Shown here: positions 45,374-55,241 of the stretch, piece after piece
Layout of the letters: each line of letters starts with the position of its first letter
Numbering within the stretch: position 1 is the first letter of the stretch
Assembly: GCA_039619475.1 (NCBI GenBank)
Contig: CM077115.1
Coordinates: 448,869,292-448,933,291 of the forward strand
Length of the DNA stretch: 64,000 bases
Reading direction: 5' to 3'
DNA from: Icerya purchasi
Lineage: Eukaryota; Arthropoda; Insecta; Hemiptera; Monophlebidae
Position numbers and translations under genes: made by a program
Notes under the pieces: generated by a model
Told to the model about the DNA's origin: nothing
Seen by the model: only the letters and a program-made list of their open reading frames with translations
Databases searched by the model: none

Positions 45374-47011
45374 ACACATATATACACACCACCACTTCGT
45401 ACATATTTTATTTTCGAGTCAAAATATTATAGAATTAGCCTAACTATATTTTTCTTTTACGCTTCTGTTTATTTCTTCTGTTTTGTTTCTCCGATTCTAA
45501 AAATTAATCTGTCAATGTATTAGCCACTCTTTCATTCGCACATAATGTTCCCTCGCACTCATCTGCTACCAGTAGTTCTCTTGTCGTTCATAATAACTTT
45601 TTCAAGTCTAATATTATAGAATCAGCCTAATTATATTTTTTTTCGCTTCCAATCATTTCCTCCGTCCGTTGATAATTTTCTTATTTTATTTTTTCTCAGG
45701 TTCTAAAAATAAATCCATTGATATCTTCACTAGTATGATTGTGTAAACATCTTCTAACGGTATTCCTCATATTGTTCATAATAATTTTTCATGTCTATGT
45801 ATTATGGAATTAGTCTAAAATATATTTTTTCCCCTCTAAAGTCTTTTTCCAATCGTAAGTATTCAAAAATTAATTCGAGTATATTTTTATTTAATGCTGT
45901 TTCATATTTTCCCTCTCCCCTATCCACCCTACACAAATTTAAATTCTTTTCTATTATTTTTCATGAGTACATCCCCCCCCCCCCCCCGAAACTACAGTGA
46001 AACCATACCATTCATTCCCACGCATCCATCTGCTAACAATGATTTTCTCATCATTCATAATAATTTTTTTCGAATCTGTTAGTTTAAGATTATTTCATTT
46101 TTTTCAGACTCTAAATATTTTTTTTTTTTTTTTCAATATCTTCCATATTTTCCCCCAATATGTCCGCATACGCTCATAATTCAAAGGTACTCTGCTTATT
46201 TCCTTGCATGAATGTTGCTATGTCGTTGATTTCGATCTTGTGTCAAGGTCATCGAGTCTGCCCAGATCTTCTCCTTCATATCTTTTGTAGAAAAACCGGT
46301 TGACATGTACACACCTACACACAAACACCCATAACCTAAAGATCACCTGTAAATTTCGTTCATTTGCGTATGCAACCAGCTTTCACCAAAGGAATGTGGT
46401 TTTTCTGGTGCAACCCGCCCTCTTCAAAGACATGCATCGAGCTAGAATCTCGAAAGGATCTGTTCAGGCAGTCAGTATTAGTGTTACATTAAACGTGTAG
46501 AATTTGTTGAAGCTGTGTTCTTCACGCATTAATAAAAGTTTGCTCTAACATTAAAAGTAATAATTTTCTACATTCTTAGTAAAAAGTTAAAAATATTATT
46601 CAAACATGAATAACAATACCGATTCGATTGATATTAATGATTATATACATATATATGCAGCAAAAGGAACAACGGGGTTCTTAGTCAGGGTCTGATATAA
46701 TTCTGAAACTGCAAGTTTGGAGTGTTGATTTAAAGAATATATTCATTTTCATATACACTATGCTTCTTGAATTTCATTAAAATTTCTGAGCAATTTCATT
46801 GTTTATTTCTATTTGTAATGATTTGTTTCATGTTGAGTGTGTTAATGGTATAGTATTTTATTTGTGTGTAAAGACTGTCGAAATAATTCAAATTATTTCG
46901 CATTACGAACTTTGTACCTGTGAAAATGTGCTGAAATACATCATAAGAGCCGTTCAAAACATTAAAAAATAGTATGAAACGTCACAAATTGTTGAAAAAA
47001 AGTGTAATGAT

Positions 47012-47400
47012 CGCATGGACCTTGATGTCGAAGAGTCCAGTTCGTTTCTCAGTGTGAATGTTTAATGTATAACATGAACGATATATAACAAGTAATTTTG
47101 ACCAAACTGATTACAATTGTATTGCATTGTGTGCAAATAATGGAGTTAATTCCCAAGCAATACTCTCCCATACTTGATTGGGATGCACTCCACCTCTTAC
47201 CCATATTTATTATTCCTAACCAAATACCTTCATCTCACTAGCATATAAAAACTATTATACTATAACTGATGCAGCAGAAAAGTTCTGTAAACTCCCCCCC
47301 CCCCCCCCCAACCATTTACAAAGCTGTTCAAACATAGCTTCAGAATGAATTGAATACCACATCAAGAAGTATACATGTCAGTCCAAAAAGTACTCCTCAT
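47012..47400 (+). repeat. Interior duplication, copy 1
   Basis: Matches 47797-48190 in order: GCATGGA, CTCTCAGTGTGAA, TTTAATG, TAACATGAAC, TTTATTATTCC, CATCTCACTAGCA, CTATTATACTATAA, AGTTCTGTAAAC, TGAATTGAAT, AAGTATACATGTC and AGTACTCCTCA blocks. Divergence is substantial (roughly a quarter of positions by eye), so the duplication is old compared with the TIRs. Confidence 0.75.
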
Positions 47401-47796
47401 GCAGAAATTACTCCATGTAGGAGTAAAATAGCCACATTTATAAAAAAACATCAAATTTTGTGTGAAAAATGCCGTTTAACCTCCAGAATATTCACCATTT
47501 AGGTGCAAAACAGCGTTTTTACTGTAAAATACTCCCATTTCCATCTAAAATCGCATCAATTTTATTATAGTCGCCCTCTTAGGGAAAAACCCTCATTTCT
47601 TTTTTTTACTATAGACGCAACATTTTAGTTAATTTGATGACATACATGTGATGTAACAACACTTTGTATACACATTCATGTTCTAATGAACGTTTCACTA
47701 TCTATCCTCAAACATTACCATCTGTAACAGAGTTGATGGGTTCGTTGTAATACATACATGCTCAGTGCAGATTACAATTATAAAAATCGAAATGAT

Positions 47797-48190
47797 AGCA
47801 TGGATCCATCTGTCGATGAGCCCATTGCATCTCTCAGTGTGAACATTTAATGAATAACATGAACACCATGCGAGTACAGCGACTAATTTTTGCTCGAGCA
47901 TATTATAACTGCCATGCAATGCGCGCAATACCCAAGTTAATTACGAAGCAACACTCCCCCCTGCTTGATGGGGCGCACTCCTTCTCTTTCCCATGTTTAT
48001 TATTCCCCACAAAACACCATCATCTCACTAGCACACAAGAACCATTATACTATAAGCAATGCAACAGAAAGTTCTGTAAACCTCCAACAACCGACCACAA
48101 ACCTGTTGAAACATAGATTAATAATGAATTGAATGTCATATCACGAAGTATACATGTCGACCTGAAAAGTACTCCTCACTTATATCGAAT
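47797..48190 (+). repeat. Interior duplication, copy 2
   Basis: Second copy of the block at 47012-47400, about 785 bp downstream. The stretch between the copies (47401-47796) is not obviously repeated. Confidence 0.75.
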
Positions 48191-48280
48191 TAAAAAAATG
48201 TACTTAAAAGGATAGCTAATCGTCACATTCGGAGATATAATGTATGAGATAAATGAAAAAAAAATCTTCAAAGATGGGGA

Positions 48281-48660
48281 AAAATTGAGTAAAATTGTGT
48301 GAAAGGTAGTAAAACACTAGAAAAACGATGTGAAATAACATAAATTGATGAAAAAATAGTGCAAAAAGGACCTAAAACAGAAGAACATGTTAAGAAATAG
48401 TCGAAAATAATTAGTAAAATTGTGTGAAAGGCACTAAAATCACCAGAAAAACGATGTGAAATAACATAAATTGATGAAAAAATAGTGCAAAAAGGACCTA
48501 AAACAGAAGAACATGTTAAGAAATAGTCGAAAATAATTAGTAAAATTGTGTGAAAGGCACTAAAATCACCAGAAAAACGATGTGAAATAACATAAATTGA
48601 TGAAAAAATAGCGCAAAAGGTCCTAAACAGAAGAACATGCTAAGAAATAATGGAAAACTG
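48281..48660 (+). repeat. Three tandem units of about 126 bp
   Basis: Successive units start with AAAATTGTGTGAAAGG at 48291, 48416 and 48542 and contain GAAAAACGATGTGAAATAAC and AACAGAAGAACATG. Units two and three are almost identical; unit one differs by a few bases. The sequence is A/G-rich with strand asymmetry and no open frame. Confidence 0.9.
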
Positions 48661-48769
48661 GTTACAATTAGTTAGAAACGAGGAAAAATGATGTAATAGT
48701 GTTATAGCATAAGAAAATTGTAAAAGAAGAAAATGTTTATTACATGTCTGTGCAACGGCGAGTGAAACT

Positions 48770-49085
48770 AGGGCGATGAACGATGAAGTGCTGATTGATA
48801 AACGTTTATAGGAGTTCCTTGCTCCCGCCAGCTTAAAAGGAATGGTTACAGAGATGTTTAAAGATTTCCTTAGTGTACAGGGTATGTCTGTAAATGTGTT
48901 GGGAAAACGTTAAGTAAATGTCTCGGGTCTTACAGATTCTCTTATTAAACGACTGTATGATAGTCTGTTGAGAATATTAAGTGGAACCTCCAGCAGCGGG
49001 TGGGCGAATACAAAAAAAATCATGTTGATGCATTAGATCAAGCGTTCAAAGATGTGACTTTTAAATCCCAATAATCAAATGGAGA
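48770..49085 (+). pseudogene. Decayed coding candidate inside the Maverick-like element
   Basis: From an ATG near 48777 the frame gives MNDEVLIDKRL, a stop, then EFLAPASLKGMVTEMFKDFL and LTDSLIKRLYDSLL. Shifting frame near 48965 gives WNLQQRVGEYKKNHVDALDQ and AFKDVTF. The composition is protein-like and less A/T-biased than its surroundings, which suggests a former gene. I do not recognise the family. It may be all that remains of an original element gene here. Confidence 0.3.
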
Positions 49086-49458
49086 TCACGATTGCAGTCC
49101 TACAACGTCCAATGGCTGCGGCGATTGCTAAGCTGTATGTGTGCATTGCTGAAGTGGAAGGATTGAAAGCATAAATAATGATGGTTATCACTAGCAACGA
49201 TCGAAATGTTAAAGAGTTGTAAGAAAAAACCTAACAAAGATGATGAAAGAATGATGAAAATTGTGAGAAAGGTGGTAAAAACACTGGAAAAAATGGCATT
49301 AAATAGCAAAAATTGACTGAAACGGTGTAAAAGTATTAAAATGTAGGAAAAACGAAGAGAAATGTTGGAAAATTGGTTATAAAGTTGTGAATTAGTGCGT
49401 TCGTTCTTATCTCGTTCACATTGTAAGTGATAACGCGCTGGTTGCTTGTCAACCAACG

Positions 49459-50967
49459 ATGTTGCCCCGCACCCCCCCTCCGCAAAACCCGTCCGGTCCT
49501 TGTTCGGTAAGTCAGCCATTACAACCTGCTAGCGCAAGTCATTCCGCTCAACTTCCGATTCGACCGTTATCTCCGCGGCACACAGGTAATAATGTTACAA
49601 TTGTTAACTCGCCGTCCACAAACCGGCCTGCGTTCGATCCAACTTCCGATATTAATCGTGCGTTTAAACCGATCGCTCCGCTTACCATTTTACGCACCGC
49701 AAATAATGATTATCAACTTGTAAATAAACGTGCACACTCTAGCGGCACAAGTGAAGAAGAAAATCACACACATAAACTCCTAAAAGATGATAACACCTTA
49801 TGTTTAAAAAATAAAAATCACACTAATCAGAAAAACGCTAATAAAAATAGTAAGCCAACACTCTACAAATATAATCGCTTTCAGTACCTCGCAGAGGAAC
49901 CTACTGATACTGACTCAAATCAGGATATGTGCTGTGAAACAATAAGTCCAGAAAAAGTATGTGATGAGAATATGCAGCAAAAAGTTACAAAAACGATCCC
50001 GATAAATCCGCCCCCAATCTTGGTTAAAAACATTACAAATTATATGCAATTTATAAATGAACTGAAGCTCTCTGAGCCAAATCAGCCGTTCGAATGCAAA
50101 GCAACAAAAGGTGGAATTACTATAAAACCGGCCACTCCAGAATGCTATAGACATATTGTACATATTTTAAAAATAAAAAATGTAAACTTTTTTACCTATC
50201 AGCTATCGCAAGACAGGAGCTTCCGCGTTGTCCTCCGACATTTGCATCACTCCACGCCAACTGAGGAAATAAAAGCGGAACTTGAAAAGCATGGTCACGC
50301 AGTAAAATCAATAACCAACATTCTACATAGGAAAACAAAAAACCCTCTTCCACTCTTCTTTATCGATCTTCATCAATCACCATCTAACAAAGAAATTTTC
50401 AAACTGAACAACCTTTTTCATTCTGTGGTAACAATAGAAGAACCAAAAAAATTTCAACAAACGCCACAATGTACAAGATGCCAGAACTACGGACACACGA
50501 AACAGTACTGTAATTTACCTTACAGATGTGTAAAGTGTGGTGAAAAACATGAGTCAGCTAAATGCACAAAGCCTTATGACGTTCTTCCAAAATGTGCCTT
50601 GTGTCAAGGGCCACATACAGCGAACTACAGAGGGTGTCCTGCCTATAAGGAGGAACTAACATTCTTAAATCCATATACAAGAGGACTCAATAAAATACAC
50701 AAGACCATTAATACAAGTGCGGCAAATTTTCCGCCATTAAACAGAATAAATTCGCAAATAAACAGCACTACCCAAGTAACAAGACCGACTTATTCAAAGG
50801 TAGCAAGAAATCATATGCCAGAGCAACAACGTAATCTGGACCAAAGTCTTGAGAAAGCGCATATCTCTGACTCCTTATCATCCTTTTTAAATGAATTCAA
50901 AATAATAATATCTCCATTAATAAATCTCCTCACTAAAGTCATAGAAAATCTATTACAAGCGAAATGA
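49459..50967 (+). CDS. Jockey LINE ORF1 (Gag-like nucleic-acid-binding protein)
   Basis: 502 residues. The N-terminal third is proline/serine/asparagine-rich and likely disordered. The middle (about 190-320) fits the RRM-like/pre-C2HC region of Jockey ORF1 proteins. Three zinc knuckles follow at about 338-395: CTRCQNYGHTKQYC, CVKCGEKHESAKC and CALCQGPHTANYRGC. The protein should bind the element RNA and help form the ribonucleoprotein. Its stop codon overlaps the ORF2 start (ATGA at 50964-50967), suggesting coupled termination-reinitiation. The start is the first ATG of the open frame with a short leader; an alternative start is possible. Confidence 0.9.
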   Translation: MLPRTPPPQNPSGPCSVSQPLQPASASHSAQLPIRPLSPRHTGNNVTIVNSPSTNRPAFDPTSDINRAFKPIAPLTILRTANNDYQLVNKRAHSSGTSEEENHTHKLLKDDNTLCLKNKNHTNQKNANKNSKPTLYKYNRFQYLAEEPTDTDSNQDMCCETISPEKVCDENMQQKVTKTIPINPPPILVKNITNYMQFINELKLSEPNQPFECKATKGGITIKPATPECYRHIVHILKIKNVNFFTYQLSQDRSFRVVLRHLHHSTPTEEIKAELEKHGHAVKSITNILHRKTKNPLPLFFIDLHQSPSNKEIFKLNNLFHSVVTIEEPKKFQQTPQCTRCQNYGHTKQYCNLPYRCVKCGEKHESAKCTKPYDVLPKCALCQGPHTANYRGCPAYKEELTFLNPYTRGLNKIHKTINTSAANFPPLNRINSQINSTTQVTRPTYSKVARNHMPEQQRNLDQSLEKAHISDSLSSFLNEFKIIISPLINLLTKVIENLLQAK

Positions 50968-53681
50968 ATACACCTGCTACCGTTACTCAGTCATCTCTTT
51001 CAGTAGTGTTATGGAATGCAAATGGAATACTTGGAAAGAAAACCGAATTGGAGATTTTTCTTAAACAAGGACGAATTGACGTAGCGTTAATAACGGAAAC
51101 GCACTTAACTCCAAATAATAGATTCTTTATAGCTGATTATATCACTTACAATTGTAGTCATCCGGATGAAACGGCTCACGGCGGAGCAGCTATTCTAATA
51201 AGAAAGGAAATAAAACACTTTCTTTCTTACTCCAGCTCCTCTCCCCAAATTCAAACTATCTCAATCACGTTAAACAGTTCTCGATTTGATTTTTCACTCG
51301 CAGCAATGTACTGCCTCCCAGGCTACAAAATAACTGAGAATGAAGTTGCTCAACATCTAATAAAAATGGGAAGAAATTATATATGCGGAGGCGACTTCAA
51401 CGCTAAACATACTTACTGGGGATCAAGACTAACAAACCCCAGAGGTAAAATTTTCAGGAAAATCATTCAAAATTTAGGCCTACATATTATAGCCTCGGAT
51501 GAACCCACATACTGGCCATCGCACGCAAACAGGTTGCCAGACATACTTGACTTCTATATTGCTAAAGGTGTAAAAAAATATTATCATTCTTGCAAATCCA
51601 CGGCGGACTTATCCTCGGATCACGCTCCTGTTAAACTAATAATAGATTCTATCCCTATAGAAACCTATTCTAAGCAGCAGCTAACGAATAAAACAACAAA
51701 TTGGGATCTACTTAATGCTCTCCTTAACAACTGTTTAACCAACGTTTCTCTTAGAACAAAACAAGATATTGACAGCCGAGTGGAATATTTAACTGAATCC
51801 ATACAACTAAGTGCTAAAAACTCCACAAATTTTCCAAATAGTTTCAACAAACGTAAAGTGCACAGTCTTCCAGCAGAAATTCGCGAGCTCATAGCTGCAA
51901 CTAGAAGAGCACGAGCCAAGTGGCAGCGTTTCAGATACCCAAGCAATCGTAAAGTATACAATCTTCTAAGAAACAATATGAAAACTAAAATCATGGAATA
52001 CAAAAATGCATCTTTCCAAATACATCTTAAAAAACTAAGCACAAAAGACAATACACTTTGGAATGCAACAAAAAGCATCCTGAAAGAACATAACTCAGAC
52101 TATCCTATGCAAAATGACTCTGGGAAATGGGTTAGAAGTGAACGCGAGAAAGCATGTTTCTTTGCTGAGCACTTATCCGGAGTTTTCAAGCCGCACGGAG
52201 AAATGCAAAACAAAAATTTTGAGGAACAAGTTCAACAATACTTAAAAATTCCACTTGAATCCTCTCCGCCAGTTAAAGCATTCTCACTTACAGAAGTAGA
52301 GCAAGAAATTCGGCGTTTACCAGCCAACAAAGCTGCAGGCTGTGATGATATAACCAATGATATACTAAAACACCTAAACAGAAGTGTTCTTATTCAAATC
52401 CTTCACCTGTATAATGCTGTAATTCGCACTTCTTACTTCCCTGAAGCTTGGAAGAGGTCAGTGGTAATTATGGTTCTGAAACCTAACAAACCAGCTAATA
52501 AAGTTTCGTCGTATAGACCCATAAGTCTCCTGTGCTCAATGGCAAAAATTTTAGAATCACTTATTTTGCGAAGAATGCAGATAACGATACAAGAATCAAA
52601 ATTAATTCCTACTCATCAATTCGGATTCAGGAAGCGTCACTCCACTATCCACCAGTGTCATCGGGTGGTTGATGCGATTTCTTCTTGCTTTCAAACTGGT
52701 CGTTACTGTGCAGCTGTTTTCCTTGACGTGAGTCAGGCCTTCGATAAGGTCTGGCATCAAGGACTACTATTCAAGATTAAAAAATCGTTTCCAGCGAAAA
52801 TTTTCACTCTCTTAGCTTCATACCTTGAAGCTAGGACTTTCCGAATATGTCACAAATCCGAATACTCTGATTGGTACCCGATATTAGCCTCTGTACCACA
52901 GGGCAGTGTGCTTGGTCCAGTATTGTACTCCATCTTCACTGCGGATATTCCAACAACAGCGTATTCATCAGTCTTCACATCTGCGGACGACATGCTTCTT
53001 ATGGCTGCGGATAGGAGACCGGAAATTGCTGCCCAGTTAATACAACAGCACCTTAAGGTATTAGGAAGATGGTGCACAAAGTGGAAAATAAAAATTAATT
53101 CAACAAAATCAGCCAGTATAACTTTCTCTCTACGCAAAGGAGTGTGTCCACCAGTTCTATATGAACTTGAACCAATTCCACAGTTAAATTCAATTAAATA
53201 CTTGGGCATAATCTTAGACAGAAAGCTCACTTGGCTACCGCATATATTGCATTTACGTAAAAACCTCGATGCATGTACAAGAGCCTTATACTACTTAATT
53301 GGAAGAAAATCTAACTTATCTTTGGAAAACAAAGTCCTAATATATAATACAATTCTGGCCTCAAAGTGGAAATACGGAATCGAACTGTGGGGTACTTCCG
53401 CAAAAACTAACTGTAAACGTATTCAACAATTCCAGTCGAAAACATTGAGGTCAATGTGTAATGCTCCATATTACGTAAGCAATGAACAAATACATCATGA
53501 CTTGAACGTGAAAACAGTAGCAGAAATTTATCAACAAAATTATCAAAACTTTTATCAGGCGTTACAGATGCATGAAAACCCGTTAATTCGAAGAATGTTC
53601 ACAACAACGCTACCGGACAGACCGCGCAGAAGGCTAGGAAGGAGGTTGTGCCGTGATATCCTCAGTATATCAGTAACCTGA
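50964..53681 (+). CDS. Jockey LINE ORF2 (AP endonuclease and reverse transcriptase)
   Basis: 905 residues. The N-terminal AP-like endonuclease shows LWNANGILGKKTEL, ALITETHLTP, YICGGDFNAKHTYWGS and SSDHAPVKLI (about 12-235). The reverse transcriptase spans about 480-760: YRPISLLCSMAKILESL, HQFGFRKRHSTIHQ, AAVFLDVSQAFDKVWHQGL (first catalytic Asp at 588) and ASVPQGSVLGPVLY. The catalytic box is SADD at 673-676, where the clade normally has YADD; Tyr to Ser could weaken catalysis. The C-terminal part (WGTSAKTNCKRIQQFQSKTL, NAPYYVSNEQIHHDLNV) is typical of Jockey; no RNase H follows. The frame is uninterrupted. Confidence 0.92.
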   Translation: MNTPATVTQSSLSVVLWNANGILGKKTELEIFLKQGRIDVALITETHLTPNNRFFIADYITYNCSHPDETAHGGAAILIRKEIKHFLSYSSSSPQIQTISITLNSSRFDFSLAAMYCLPGYKITENEVAQHLIKMGRNYICGGDFNAKHTYWGSRLTNPRGKIFRKIIQNLGLHIIASDEPTYWPSHANRLPDILDFYIAKGVKKYYHSCKSTADLSSDHAPVKLIIDSIPIETYSKQQLTNKTTNWDLLNALLNNCLTNVSLRTKQDIDSRVEYLTESIQLSAKNSTNFPNSFNKRKVHSLPAEIRELIAATRRARAKWQRFRYPSNRKVYNLLRNNMKTKIMEYKNASFQIHLKKLSTKDNTLWNATKSILKEHNSDYPMQNDSGKWVRSEREKACFFAEHLSGVFKPHGEMQNKNFEEQVQQYLKIPLESSPPVKAFSLTEVEQEIRRLPANKAAGCDDITNDILKHLNRSVLIQILHLYNAVIRTSYFPEAWKRSVVIMVLKPNKPANKVSSYRPISLLCSMAKILESLILRRMQITIQESKLIPTHQFGFRKRHSTIHQCHRVVDAISSCFQTGRYCAAVFLDVSQAFDKVWHQGLLFKIKKSFPAKIFTLLASYLEARTFRICHKSEYSDWYPILASVPQGSVLGPVLYSIFTADIPTTAYSSVFTSADDMLLMAADRRPEIAAQLIQQHLKVLGRWCTKWKIKINSTKSASITFSLRKGVCPPVLYELEPIPQLNSIKYLGIILDRKLTWLPHILHLRKNLDACTRALYYLIGRKSNLSLENKVLIYNTILASKWKYGIELWGTSAKTNCKRIQQFQSKTLRSMCNAPYYVSNEQIHHDLNVKTVAEIYQQNYQNFYQALQMHENPLIRRMFTTTLPDRPRRRLGRRLCRDILSISVT

Positions 53682-53799
53682 ACAACTTAGCACACATCTG
53701 ACTGCTCAAAGGAGCTACTGCTGAATAACTTATTAATTCCTGTTAATAGGCTCCCGCACATGTGCTAATTGTTAATACACTACAGGTGCACATTGGAAC

Positions 53800-53827
<28 letters not shown>

Positions 53828-53831
<4 letters not shown>

Positions 53832-55205
53832 TATTTTTACCTCTCTCATTCTATAACTGTATCTGTACCTGTGTTCACGCATGAACGGATGTTTTCTACT
53901 AACACACTCATATATTTTACATGCATCCATACTCACCCACAAACACACATCATCTCGCATATAATGACAATACAATTTCACCATGCATCTCTCTCTTCAT
54001 AATCGTGAATTCTAATCATAGTCATCATCCTACATTTCAAAAATAATAGTATGAGGGAAATTTAAAGAAAAAATGTCAAATAAATCATCTTGGAACAATG
54101 CAAAGGGTGAGATAATAACTTTGCTAGCATGAATGTATATTTAGACTAATTTCATAACGTTGAATTGAATGATAATGGTATATAGCATGAACGGAATGGA
54201 ATGAAGGATTCATTATGATTAAAAATGTGTTGTTGTTTTGTATGACTTTGTAATAATGACAATACAGAAAAAACATTATGGATGATTGGAAAAAACTGTA
54301 TGAGAGAATAATTGATTTTAGGTAATAAAATAGTATACTTCGATTAATTTTAAAACATGTTGTAGGATTTTTTCAGAAATGTACAAAAGGAATGTAAAGA
54401 TTGATATATTAATTTTAATAGCATGAACAGATATTTAGATTAATTTCGTGTTATATTATTAAATTTTGAAGTTTGTTAGCATGAGGGAAAAGGAGTGGTT
54501 GCTACAGTATGAGTAAAACGAATCAAGTGTTTTCATAGATTAGTGATTATATAGAAGAAAAAAATATGTATGATCGGCTTTGTTATTGAAAAAATAGTAT
54601 GCTTGGACTAATTTAAAAAAATGCATGATAGGTTATTGGAAGCATATGGTGTGTATTCATAGATGTCGTGATTTTATTGCTTTTGTCATGTATGGAAAAT
54701 AAAAAAATTAAAAACACTACTACAATTTCATGATGGTAAAAAAAAAAAAAATGAAAAAAAAATGAATTCATGATGTAATTATGAGGAGTGACTTCGTCAT
54801 GTATGTTTACAATAATATGTTTTCTATAGGTTAACTATTTGTGAATTCAGAAAAAAATTTGAATGATAAAAATGATATGTATGATAGATTAAAAAATAAT
54901 ATGTTTGTTTTGAAAAATGAGTTAATGCCTTGTACAGAGATGATTAATTTTTTGGAAATGATAAAATATACTTAATTTGATTCTTAAATAATTATGCATG
55001 ATTTGAAATTTGGAAAACTTGGAAGAATGGAACGAAGAGAATTTTTTTACAATTTCAGGAAAAACTATGTTACGATAAGTGAGCATGAAAGAGATGTATT
55101 CGTGGTAATGAAGCAAGTAGTGTCTGTGGGCTATAAATGTGTGTACGATATATTACAAAAGATTTGAACAAATGTTTGTGTAACAAATGAATAAAAATAT
55201 ACTTG

Positions 55206-55207
<2 letters not shown>
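53828..55207. other. Middle interior of the Maverick-like element, degenerate repeats
   Basis: AT-rich, no gene. It contains recurrent words such as TATTTAGACTAATTTCATAA (54140), ATTTAGATTAATTTCGT (54431), CTTCGATTAATTTTAAAACATG (54337) and CTTGGACTAATTT (54602), with GCATGA/CATGAAC between them. Very similar words form the 180-200-bp units inside the TIRs, so this looks like a third, diverged block of the same repeat array. Confidence 0.5.

Positions 55208-55241
<34 letters not shown>

Larger units (their letters stand above)
44144..46637 (+). repeat. Left terminal inverted repeat of the Maverick-like element
   Basis: About 2.49 kb, nearly identical to the right TIR. For example, the 66-codon open frame 46300-46500 has an exact counterpart at 59612-59812. 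From the outside inward it holds an AAAAAAGCGGGG end, 31-bp tandem units, a (CA)n tract, about five degenerate 180-200-bp units carrying TAGRCTAATTCYATAATA words, and near its inner edge an ATG followed by codons MNNNTDSIDI (46606 onward). In this copy the frame leaves the TIR and stops after 29 codons. The (CA)n and poly-C lengths differ between the TIRs. Confidence 0.93.
46638..49390. other. Left interior of the Maverick-like element, mostly non-coding
   Basis: No long ORF. It contains a diverged duplication of about 390 bp (47012-47400 and 47797-48190), a poly-C run near 47286-47301, 126-bp tandem units (48281-48660), one decayed coding candidate (48770-49085), and a further diverged relative of the 126-bp unit near 49255-49388. 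No Maverick core gene was recognised. Confidence 0.55.
49391..53827 (+). mobile_element. Jockey-clade LINE, apparently full length
   Basis: Short 5' UTR, ORF1 (49459-50967), ORF2 (50964-53681), 3' UTR and a poly-A tail (53810-53827). The 5' boundary is placed near 49391 because the sequence just upstream still resembles the element's 126-bp repeat. No target duplication was identified with confidence. Both ORFs are open, which makes this one of the youngest LINEs in the window. It sits inside the Maverick-like element and therefore inserted after it formed. Confidence 0.85.

Noticed and set aside
46300..46500. 66-codon ORF present identically in both TIRs (also 59612-59812)
   Set aside because: Its duplication is explained by TIR identity. 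Composition and sequence do not look protein-like, and no motif is seen.
48281..48660. Tandem units as a CRISPR array
   Set aside because: Units are 126 bp head-to-tail without spacer structure, and the setting is eukaryotic.
49915..50163. Minus-strand open frames inside Jockey ORF1/ORF2 and plus-strand frames inside the LINE at 55294-57915
   Set aside because: They are antisense shadows of clear LINE coding regions.
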